From: Sinorhizobium mexicanum
GTDB taxonomy: Bacteria > Pseudomonadota > Alphaproteobacteria > Rhizobiales > Rhizobiaceae
Direction of reading: 5' to 3'
Assembly (NCBI RefSeq): GCF_013488225.1
Contig: NZ_CP041241.1
Span: 434,001-498,000 of the forward strand
Length of the DNA stretch: 64,000 nucleotides
Shown here piece by piece: positions 34,702-41,021 of the stretch (position 1 is the first letter of the stretch; every line of letters begins with the position of its first letter). Position numbers and translations under genes: made by a program. Below the pieces are notes generated by a model. That model had not been told where the DNA came from. It saw only the letters and a list, made by a program, of their open reading frames with translations, and did not search any database.

Positions 34702-35685
34702 GTGAACGAAGCGTCTGGCTTCCGACTGACCAAGCGGCTTGTCTCCCGTTTGCCCCAGGGGCCCGTTTCCTTTTCGCACGCTTTCGCGGTTGCGGCGCTA
34801 GCCGTGGCCATCGCCAGCCTGATTCGCTACCTTATCAATCCTCTCGTTACAGGCGTGCCTTTCATCACCATGTTTCCGGCGGTGATGGCCGCCTCTATGT
34901 TCGGCGGCGCGTACGGTGGTCTGATGACCGCTGTCCTGGGAGGAGCAATCGCCGCCTATGTTTGGCTGCCGCCACAGAACTCTTTTGCACTCACGGCGCA
35001 GTCCTGGATGGTATTGGCAACCTTCTTCCTCGCCAGCATACTGATTATCGCGGTGGCCCAGCTCGTGCATCTTCTCATCCGAGCATTGAGACAGGCCGAA
35101 AGTCGATCAGAACTGATCGCCGGGGAGATGAAGCACCGCGTCAGCAATCTTCTTCAGATGACCAATGCACTGGCAAGGCAGACCTTCAAGGACGTTGACC
35201 ATAGCCAACGGCGGGTGTTCAGCCAGCGCCTCAATTCGATGTCGGCCGTTTTGCGAATGTCGGATCCAGTTTCCAAGCGAGACCTGAAGGGCGTTTTACA
35301 GGCCGTGCTCGGCCCCATATCTGAACGGTTTGCAATGCGCGGGCCGGAAGTGGACGTGTCGCCGGAGCTGGCGATCAAGCTGGCGCTTCTCTTCAACGAA
35401 CTAGCCACGAATGCAACGAAATACGGTGCGTTGTCGGCGGACAAGGGTCGTGTGCACATAGAGTGGCGGCGGGACGAGAATACCCTCTACCTGCAGTGGA
35501 AGGAAACCGGTGGACCACCCGTCGAACCGCCACGGACACGTGGTTTCGGCAGCCAATTGATAGAGGCTATCCTGAATGCCGACGAAGGTGAATCGATCAT
35601 GGATTTCGCACCCGCCGGACTCATCTGCTCCGTTCGTATTCTCCTGGTTGTCGCTGGGCCTAAAGTCTTCGGCAACATGCATTGA
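34702..35685 (+). CDS. HisKA_2-type sensor histidine kinase with DUF4118 membrane domain
   Basis: A 327-aa inner-membrane kinase. Residues ~20-130 form four transmembrane helices of DUF4118 type (FITMFPAVMAASMFGGAYGG). The phosphoacceptor histidine lies in ELIAGEMKHRVSNLLQMTNA, a HisKA_2/HWE-like motif, and the ATPase domain has LALLFNELATNATKYGALS and GFGSQLIEAIL. GTG 34702 follows GAGGGG at good distance; the earlier in-frame ATG lacks a site. No response regulator is adjacent, so it is an orphan kinase. In alphaproteobacteria such kinases often feed the PhyR-NepR-EcfG pathway; here that is inferred from context. Confidence 0.8.
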   Translation: MNEASGFRLTKRLVSRLPQGPVSFSHAFAVAALAVAIASLIRYLINPLVTGVPFITMFPAVMAASMFGGAYGGLMTAVLGGAIAAYVWLPPQNSFALTAQSWMVLATFFLASILIIAVAQLVHLLIRALRQAESRSELIAGEMKHRVSNLLQMTNALARQTFKDVDHSQRRVFSQRLNSMSAVLRMSDPVSKRDLKGVLQAVLGPISERFAMRGPEVDVSPELAIKLALLFNELATNATKYGALSADKGRVHIEWRRDENTLYLQWKETGGPPVEPPRTRGFGSQLIEAILNADEGESIMDFAPAGLICSVRILLVVAGPKVFGNMH

Positions 35686-35703
35686 ACCCATTAGCTTCCC
35701 GCA

Positions 35704-35743
35704 TCGGACCAAGCCTGCGTGGGACTAAAGTGCGTGGGTAAGC
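35704..35743 (-). repeat. 40-nt hairpin element, copy 1
   Basis: On the minus strand the sequence GGCTTACCCACGCACTTTAG is nearly identical to the start of copy 3 (GGGTTACCCACGGACTTTAG) and continues with TCCCACGCAGGCTTGGTCC. It lies just beyond the 3' end of the histidine kinase gene. See the other copies at 37310, 37735 and 38441. Confidence 0.55.
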
Positions 35744-35851
35744 CGTTTCTATCGTGGCAATATCGGTGTCGGTTACGCACGGAGGCATCGTGAGGGACAG
35801 AGCCACCGGCGACATCGCGAAACCCCAAAAGGGGGCAGGTTCGCTGGAGAT

Positions 35852-36010
35852 CTATCGAAGGCGAGCTGTCCTTACGGCCGGATTATCCGTGTCGGTCCAC
35901 TCCAGTGCCGCAATGGCGGAGCCGAACAGGAGAGCAGGTATAGCCAGAGCTCCCATGAACCTGAGCACTTGGAGCCGACGTGTGCGCTTTCCATCCCAAT
36001 CGTAAGCCAT
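35852..36010 (-). CDS. 52-aa single-pass membrane protein
   Basis: A mini-protein starting MAYDWDGKRTRRLQVLRFMG with one transmembrane helix (ALAIPALLFGSAIAAL) and a short polar tail. GAGGG lies eight bases before the ATG. Orientation positive-inside suggests the C-terminus is periplasmic. Family not recognised. It is one of several such tiny membrane proteins in this block; no clear EcfG site was found upstream. Confidence 0.5.
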   Translation of the reverse strand: MAYDWDGKRTRRLQVLRFMGALAIPALLFGSAIAALEWTDTDNPAVRTARLR

Positions 36011-36622
36011 CTGCTACGCCCTCAAAAGCTACCCGGAAACAGTACGTGAGGATAGAACCAGAGAAAGACTTTTCGGTCGAGTCTATTTTCAAGTATTACT
36101 TTTGAACCAATTTACCGCGAGTATTTATATTGCGCATCCAAGGGCGAGCGCAGAAAACTATAAGTAGAGGTAGCCAAGTATTCGAATCATGACGATCGCC
36201 TTGGCCGTGACGGCTGGCGGGATCTCCAGAAGGCGGCGCCCCGCGGCATACTCGCCTCGGGTCGAACCTGCTCCAACGTATACGGATCGCCACTATCATC
36301 AAATTTGGGGACAATGAAAACAGGGCGCCGTTCATATCAAGTGATACCTGAGGGTCTTTCACACGCCTTGCCCGACGGCGTCCGGTCGCCGCTTCAGCCC
36401 GGAACTCGACATTCTTCACCGTGCTGACACTGTCGCCGAACGCAAGTAGTTCGGGCCTAGGGAGCGCGAGCCCATTCAGTTTCGCAAGAAGTTCGGCACG
36501 GCCGACATGACGTCACTGGTCAAGCGGGTTACCTGCCTCGCGGTTTTCCTGCGTAAAAACGACCGGAAATCGAAGCCGCCTCATGCTGCTCGACGCTCCA
36601 TCACATTCGACCGTGGCACCGA
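36011..36622. other. intergenic, no supported gene
   Basis: About 600 bases. Minus-strand frames near 36.1-36.4 kb are open for 107 codons but have atypical composition and no ribosome site. A phrase KFDDSGDPYTLEQVRPE in another minus frame looks protein-like, so a decayed gene is possible, but I do not recognise it. Confidence 0.4.
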
Positions 36623-37024
36623 TCACTTTTCCCCGATCACGTCCTTGATTTCCGCCAGCTTCTTCATGCAGCCCTGCTCATCACCGGCTTTGGCCATTTT
36701 CCGGGCTTCTGTCGCGAGCTGGCTTGGTTTATCGGCAGTTTGACCGGTCCGTTTCCCGGTTACTTGCTCCTGATGGGGTGAGGTTGCTTTCGTCTGGGCG
36801 CCCGTTGACCCCGTTATTTCAGTTCCAGCGCCCTTCTTCTGTTTGCCGGGCATGACTTCTTCCTGGTGCTCCGTAACGGGCGCGCCGGATCCGCTGCCAG
36901 CCGCCCCGGTTTCTGCCGAGACGATGGCTGCGTCGAGTTTATCGAGTTCTTGACGGCAGTCCGCAAATGCCGGCGCAGACAGGAGAAGCGGGAGGGCAGT
37001 AAGTGCTGTGAGACGTATTGACAT
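36623..37024 (-). CDS. 133-aa exported hypothetical protein
   Basis: Signal peptide MSIRLTALTALPLLLSAPAF followed by a mature protein with two cysteines (DCRQELDKLDAAIVSAE near the N-terminus and EQGCMKKLAEIKDVIGE near the C-terminus) that may pair. The middle is a low-complexity Gly/Thr/Gln/Lys-rich linker. Start at 37024 places the signal peptide at the N-terminus. An EcfG-type promoter is 56 bases upstream. Periplasmic location is inferred from the signal peptide; no family is known to me. Confidence 0.65.
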   Translation of the reverse strand: MSIRLTALTALPLLLSAPAFADCRQELDKLDAAIVSAETGAAGSGSGAPVTEHQEEVMPGKQKKGAGTEITGSTGAQTKATSPHQEQVTGKRTGQTADKPSQLATEARKMAKAGDEQGCMKKLAEIKDVIGEK

Positions 37025-37079
37025 TGTACTCTTCGCTCGACTGTTGGGGATGCAATGCATCTGATTACGCTGTGGAGCA

Positions 37080-37104
37080 AACCGTGCTGAGCGCGAAGAG
37101 TTCC
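37080..37104 (-). promoter_or_regulatory. EcfG-type stress promoter
   Basis: Minus strand GGAAC (37100-37104), 16-base spacer, GGTT (37080-37083), 55 bases before the exported hypothetical protein gene. Confidence 0.7.
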
Positions 37105-37309
37105 GCTATATCGTTCGAGGTGAAATTTCGCGCGTTGTGGCAAGGGGTGCAGCCGCATCGCGACATGACCAATCGACCCAACCCCGACGACCTAAATCTT
37201 CCCCGGCAAGCCGGGCCCAGTCGTCCACAACAGCGTCGATCGCGAGCGCGAGCTGGTCAATTTCACCTAGTCTCTCCGCGGGTCCCACGCCTCTGTAGCG
37301 GATTCGATC

Positions 37310-37350
37310 TATGGGACTTTAGCCCGACACAGGTCGGGCAAAGGTCCTAT
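37310..37350 (+). repeat. hairpin element, copy 2
   Basis: GGAC (37314-37317) pairs with GTCC (37344-37347) as outer stem, TTT with AAA next, and GCCCGAC (37322-37328) with GTCGGGC (37333-37339) as a perfect seven-base inner stem. The 3' edge AAAGGTCCTAT is shared with copy 4. An EcfG-type promoter begins 15 bases downstream. Confidence 0.65.
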
Positions 37351-37364
37351 GCAGTTTCAAGAGC

Positions 37365-37389
37365 GGAACGATGCACTGAAAATATCGTT
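37365..37389 (+). promoter_or_regulatory. EcfG-type stress promoter, near-perfect
   Basis: GGAAC at 37365-37369, 16-base spacer, CGTT at 37386-37389. No gene with a strong ribosome site follows closely, so the transcript may be a small RNA or lead to the weak 54-codon frame at 37539. Confidence 0.65.
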
Positions 37390-37538
37390 TGAAGATCGGT
37401 CGCTTTTGTTAGCGATCCTCACGGAGGCTGCCGGTTCGACGAGGGCCGGCAACTAGCGATGTCGGCCCCTCCAATTCCGGCTGGCATCGCTCTTTCCCGG
37501 CCGCGATGTTCGCCCGTCGTGCCCGCCCGGAACCCCGC

Positions 37539-37703
37539 ATGAAAAGCACTCGGAACCCTGCGGACCGAGAAAAAGCAAAAGGCCCGGCGACCGACGGCCT
37601 GCCGAGCCCGGGTTACGTTGCTTGGGACATTGGGCCGCTGGGACTCGCTCTCTGGCTCGAGGCGATGTCACTGGTGGCTCTGGTCCCTCGCGATGCCTCC
37701 TAG
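37539..37703 (+). CDS. possible 54-aa protein
   Basis: A short frame starting MKSTRNPADREKAKGPATDG and ending with a moderately hydrophobic segment LALWLEAMSLVALVPRDAS. The ribosome site is weak (GGAA six bases upstream). It is supported mainly by sensible amino-acid composition and by the EcfG-type promoter 150 bases upstream. It may instead be part of a non-coding stress transcript. Confidence 0.3.
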   Translation: MKSTRNPADREKAKGPATDGLPSPGYVAWDIGPLGLALWLEAMSLVALVPRDAS

Positions 37704-37734
37704 TAACCGAACCCGATATTGTCACAATAGCAAG

Positions 37735-37779
37735 GGGTTACCCACGGACTTTAGTCCGACGTAGATGGGCAAAGGTCCC
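37735..37779 (+). repeat. hairpin element, copy 3
   Basis: GGGTTACCCACGGACTTTAG followed by TCCGACGTAGATGGGCAAAG and GTCCC. It shares its 5' half with copy 1 and its 3' half with copy 2. GGAC at 37745-37748 can pair with the terminal GTCC. An EcfG-like site begins eight bases downstream. Confidence 0.6.
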
Positions 37780-37786
37780 ACGGAGC

Positions 37787-37811
37787 GGAACCGTGCATCG
37801 TGCATAACGTC
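37787..37811 (+). promoter_or_regulatory. EcfG-like site, imperfect -10
   Basis: GGAAC at 37787-37791, 16-base spacer, CGTC at 37808-37811 instead of NGTT. It lies about 205 bases before the 68-aa protein gene at 38017. The segment GAGCGGAAC with a downstream TGCA is shared with the promoter that follows copy 2. Confidence 0.45.
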
Positions 37812-38016
37812 AATTGCTTGCGTCTCTCGGCCGGCCCTGGCTTCCATTCCGCGAAAATGATGCATTTCATATCGCCAGCGTGAAAAGCCAGCCCACTTTG
37901 CTTTTTTAATAGCGAAGCCTCTCGGTGAGGTGCACAATTCTAGCATCGGTGGCAAGTGACACGGGCGCCACTGGCTGGGAGATATGCGCTTTCGCCCCAA
38001 TCAAGGAAGACGCGCA

Positions 38017-38223
38017 ATGTATCCTTCCCGCGACTTTCATTCCGATCTTTTCCAGCCTGGGGAAATCGAACTGCTTCAGTGCATTTTCAATGCCGCGCTG
38101 GAAGCAAACGAGATCAAATGCAATAGCCCCGAAGCTGAAGCGCTCGCAAAGAGGCTCTTCTCGCTCTACCAGGCGGGCGTCAGGGACGCGACCGAGCTGA
38201 GCGACCGTTTGAAAGCGGCTTGA
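38017..38223 (+). CDS. 68-aa hypothetical protein, paralogue of the gene at 53415
   Basis: A small helical protein starting MYPSRDFHSDLFQPGEIELL. It aligns along its length with the 68-aa protein at 53415-53621: PGE-x-E-x-L near residue 14, then a conserved EAxxLAxRLxxLYxxGVRDxTxL toward the C-terminus. AGGA precedes the ATG at a good distance; an in-frame ATG at 37984 is less likely. No function known. Equal lengths of the paralogues support the chosen starts. Confidence 0.65.
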   Translation: MYPSRDFHSDLFQPGEIELLQCIFNAALEANEIKCNSPEAEALAKRLFSLYQAGVRDATELSDRLKAA

Positions 38224-38440
38224 TCGCGAACACGCAAATTGCCCTCGTCGGCAGGAACGCGATCGAGGAACATCTTCACGATATACCGTCAAGTGGATTT
38301 GCCGCGGGCGACCAATGCCGCCACAGGAACGCGGCGCTGCGCGTTCGACATCGGGCGCCGAGCTCGCAAAATCAGCGTTCGGAGATAGATAGGCGATTCA
38401 ATTGATAGCAACTCAGTCTAGGCGTGCCGGCAACTCCAAC

Positions 38441-38480
38441 CGTGGACCTAAGTCCCAAGGAGGTGCGCTAAAGGTCCTAT
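38441..38480 (+). repeat. hairpin element, copy 4 (divergent)
   Basis: GGACCT at 38444-38449 pairs with AGGTCC at 38472-38477; the sequence begins CGTGGACCTAAGTCCCAAGG and ends AAAGGTCCTAT like copy 2. The inner stem is weaker. No EcfG site follows directly. Confidence 0.5.
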
Positions 38481-38666
38481 TGCCGTTGACGAGCACTCTC
38501 ATCGCACCAGTTTGCACTGTGAGCGCCTACCCAAGAATGCCCGCCAGTGGCCGCTGTAGGCGCGCGAGGTCCCGAGGAGGTGCCCCCGATAGTTCCCCTT
38601 CTGGGCCGGGCGGCGCGGGACCTCGCAACCGTTCCGTCAGTTGGGATGCGGGGAAACCCCGCCGCC

Positions 38667-38840
38667 CTATTTGCGCTCCAGATACTCCAGGACCTTTTCC
38701 CGGCTCGGCCCCGCTTCGCGGATCGCCTCCAGCGCCTTCTGCCGGGTCACCTTCGCCGTTTTGACGATGTAGGCGACCTCATGCTCCTGGGTGGATGCCA
38801 ACTTTCGATCGCGGGCTTGCTTCTTTGGATCGTCTGCCAT
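38667..38840 (-). CDS. DUF3606-like small protein
   Basis: A 57-aa protein beginning MADDPKKQARDRKLASTQEH with the DUF3606 pattern: a basic N-terminus, EHEVAYIVKTAKVTRQKALE, and a GPSREKVLEYL C-terminus resembling GpSxxxVxxxL. GGAGG lies five bases before ATG 38840. DUF3606 proteins are small, often stress-induced cytoplasmic proteins in alphaproteobacteria without a defined activity. Divergent from the 79-aa gene at 38945. Confidence 0.7.
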   Translation of the reverse strand: MADDPKKQARDRKLASTQEHEVAYIVKTAKVTRQKALEAIREAGPSREKVLEYLERK

Positions 38841-38899
38841 TCCTTCCTCCATTTTGATTCATGAAGAGTAGGAGCCGTTTAAGCTCAGGCAAGACCCGG

Positions 38900-38924
38900 G
38901 GAACAGTTAGGGCGGTGAGATGTT
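38900..38924 (+). promoter_or_regulatory. EcfG-type stress promoter
   Basis: GGAAC at 38900-38904, 16-base spacer, TGTT at 38921-38924; 20 bases before the ATG of the 79-aa protein gene, leaving a very short leader. Confidence 0.65.
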
Positions 38925-38944
38925 TGGCCTACAAGGAGATCACC

Positions 38945-39184
38945 ATGGCTGATGCCGACAAGATGAAGAGACTGATAGAGGATTGCCGGAAAGATATCGC
39001 CGCCTACCTGCCGCCGGATAGTGCCCTCGCGCCCGAAGAGCTGCTCAACAGACTTCTCTGCCGTCTGGACGGCCGACAGGCGAAGGAGGCCCTGTGCGAC
39101 GATTGGCAAGGTTGGTGTCCTGCTGATGGAGAAGGCGATGGCGACGTGGACCGTGCTGGGCAGAGCGCGCCAGAGATCGCCTGA
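38945..39184 (+). CDS. 79-aa hypothetical protein
   Basis: Soluble protein starting MADADKMKRLIEDCRKDIAA. It contains an amphipathic helix, then LAPEELLNRLLCRLDGRQA and a C-terminal acidic, Gly-rich tail. Three cysteines (in EDCRKD, LLCRL and ALCDDW). AAGGAG lies seven bases before the ATG. No family recognised. Its stress promoter sits immediately upstream. Confidence 0.6.
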   Translation: MADADKMKRLIEDCRKDIAAYLPPDSALAPEELLNRLLCRLDGRQAKEALCDDWQGWCPADGEGDGDVDRAGQSAPEIA

Positions 39185-39233
39185 CTTCTTGGGGACTAGG
39201 CCGATAGCGAAAGATTGCCGGACGGTCCGCCGG

Positions 39234-39518
39234 TCATTTGTCCCGCCGACCGGGTGGGTCCGGATGGTCAATTGTCCCGCGCTCAGCCGGTTGCTGCACG
39301 AAACCCGCTCTTTCTCCGATCAATCGGTCGCGGTCGGCCAAGTGGGATTCGTATAATGCTTCGAAGGTTGCAAGAAGTTCACCCGCCAAGGATGTATCGT
39401 GTCCGTCCCGCTCGAGCTCGTCGAGAATCGTGCGTTGTTTCTTCAAGTGGCGGATCGCATCAGTCACGTGGCGTTCTGCCTGCGCGAGATGCTGCTCAAT
39501 GACGGCGCGTTCATCCAT
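39234..39518 (-). CDS. 94-aa coiled-coil-like hypothetical protein
   Basis: A helical protein starting MDERAVIEQHLAQAERHVTD, continuing with heptad-like HLKKQRTILDELERDGHDTS and LLATFEALYESHLADRDRLI. It resembles a common rhizobial hypothetical family with the ELERDGHDT phrase. The last 20 residues are proline-rich. The ribosome site is weak. It is convergent with the 79-aa protein gene. Confidence 0.6.
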   Translation of the reverse strand: MDERAVIEQHLAQAERHVTDAIRHLKKQRTILDELERDGHDTSLAGELLATFEALYESHLADRDRLIGERAGFVQQPAERGTIDHPDPPGRRDK

Positions 39519-39958
39519 GGCTCAAGATCTCGAAGGCGTCCGTTAGCGCGAAACATCCGCCAGACCGCAACAACTATCGCGCTTGAAACCTCATCCAGCA
39601 AGACTTTTTCGAAGGTTCGAGAAGACGCAGTGCAGTGCACGAGAAGTTAGAGGTGCAATGCGCTCATCGTCGTAGCCTCCTGGATCGGCGATCAGCGCCT
39701 AGGATCATTGTTGATCGTCCTAGCGGATCTTGATCATCCCTGCGTTCGCCATACCTGCTCATCACAGCGAATAGCGGAACGCGCTACATGGTTTTCAGGG
39801 GCTGGCGAACCTATCAGAAATATCGACGGCGCAGACGGCGCCTGTCACGACGCGTCGGGAAGAAAACGAAGGCTTGATGGGGCGGATCCCATGACAGGAT
39901 GCCGGAGCGTGTAAGCCCAGGCGTCCCGTAGACCCCTTCGGGCTCTGAGGCGAGCACC
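39519..39958. other. intergenic, no supported gene
   Basis: About 440 bases without a convincing coding frame. A minus-strand AGGAGG before ATG at 39680 leads only to a six-codon frame. The promoter of the second oxidase operon starts at its right edge. Confidence 0.4.
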
Positions 39959-39983
39959 GGAACTTTGGACGCAATCAGCGGTT
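39959..39983 (+). promoter_or_regulatory. EcfG-type stress promoter of the second oxidase operon
   Basis: GGAAC at 39959-39963, 16-base spacer, GGTT at 39980-39983; 39 bases before the GTG start of subunit II. The first oxidase operon has no comparable site. Confidence 0.65.
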
Positions 39984-40022
39984 CCTCCGGATTGGTTTAT
40001 GCGCTGAAAGACGGACATCGCC

Positions 40023-41021
40023 GTGATTTTTGGTTGCCATCCTCAGCAGCGCCGCTCTGCGTTTGCGCGTTTTGCGACGGGCTCGCCGCTTTTCTGCTGC
40101 GGATGCGCCGGCCGTCAATCTGCGCTCGACGCCGCCGGATCGGAAGCGGATGCTACTTCATTTCTATTCTGGGTCCTGGTTATCACCGGTGCGCTCATAT
40201 GGCTCGCGCTTGCCGGCCTGCTTGTCTACGCGATACGCAATCGACGTCGCACCTGGAGCGAGGATGCCGCTGGAAGGCTCATCCTGTGGGCAGGACCGGT
40301 TTTTTCCTCCACGGTCCTGTTCGGGCTGCTGACATACACATTGTGGTTGATGCCGGGTTTGCGCCCGCCGACGGACAGCGCCTTACGCGTCGAAGTAATC
40401 GGTACTCAGTTTTGGTGGCGCGTCGTTTATCGGAAGTCGGCGAGGCCGCCGGTTACATCAGCCAACGAGATCAGGCTACCGGTGGGCGAGCGTGTCGAGT
40501 TCGTTCTGCGCAGCGACGATGTCGTCCACTCGTTCTGGATACCGTCGCTTGGCGGAAAGATGGACATGATACCGGGGCGCACCAACACACTCTCCCTCCT
40601 GGCGGAGAGGGCGGGTAGCTATGGCGGCGCCTGCGCGGAGTTCTGCGGGACGTCGCATGCGCTGATGGCCTTTTCGGCAGTGGCGATGATGCCGGATGAC
40701 TTCGAACGTTGGCTGGACACCCAGTCAAGGCCCGCCCCGGGTGCGCCGGGCCCCGGCCGGGATCTTTTCATGAGACATGGTTGCGGAAGCTGCCATCGGA
40801 TCGACGGCACCGAGGCACGCGGTCTCCTCGGCCCGGATCTGTCCCACATCGGGGGGAGGGAGACCGTTGGGGCGGGTATCCTCCCCAACACCGAGGAGAC
40901 GATCGCTCGCTTCGTCGCGGAGCCCGCCGCACTCAAGCCGGGAACCCGAATGCCGTCTTTTTCCATGTTGCCACCAGAGGAGATCCGGGCCATCGCCACT
41001 TATCTCAAGGGGCTCAAATGA
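40023..41021 (+). CDS. cytochrome c oxidase subunit II with fused cytochrome c (second set)
   Basis: A 332-aa caa3-type subunit II. After a CAGRQSALDAAG segment come two transmembrane helices, QFWWRVVYRKS, a CuA ligand in VVHSFWIPSLGGKMDMIP, and the cluster CAEFCGTSHALM. The C-terminal cytochrome c domain has CGSCH and MPSFSML. All CuA ligands are present. The first 25 residues are not a normal signal sequence and neighbouring frames look equally plausible there, so the N-terminus may be mis-called or carry a frameshift. GTG start. It is co-translated with subunit I (ATGA). Confidence 0.8.
   Translation: MIFGCHPQQRRSAFARFATGSPLFCCGCAGRQSALDAAGSEADATSFLFWVLVITGALIWLALAGLLVYAIRNRRRTWSEDAAGRLILWAGPVFSSTVLFGLLTYTLWLMPGLRPPTDSALRVEVIGTQFWWRVVYRKSARPPVTSANEIRLPVGERVEFVLRSDDVVHSFWIPSLGGKMDMIPGRTNTLSLLAERAGSYGGACAEFCGTSHALMAFSAVAMMPDDFERWLDTQSRPAPGAPGPGRDLFMRHGCGSCHRIDGTEARGLLGPDLSHIGGRETVGAGILPNTEETIARFVAEPAALKPGTRMPSFSMLPPEEIRAIATYLKGLK

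Noticed and set aside
40709..41017. Long N-terminal extension of the subunit I/III fusion
   Set aside because: It overlaps the cytochrome domain of subunit II in another frame and has no oxidase similarity.
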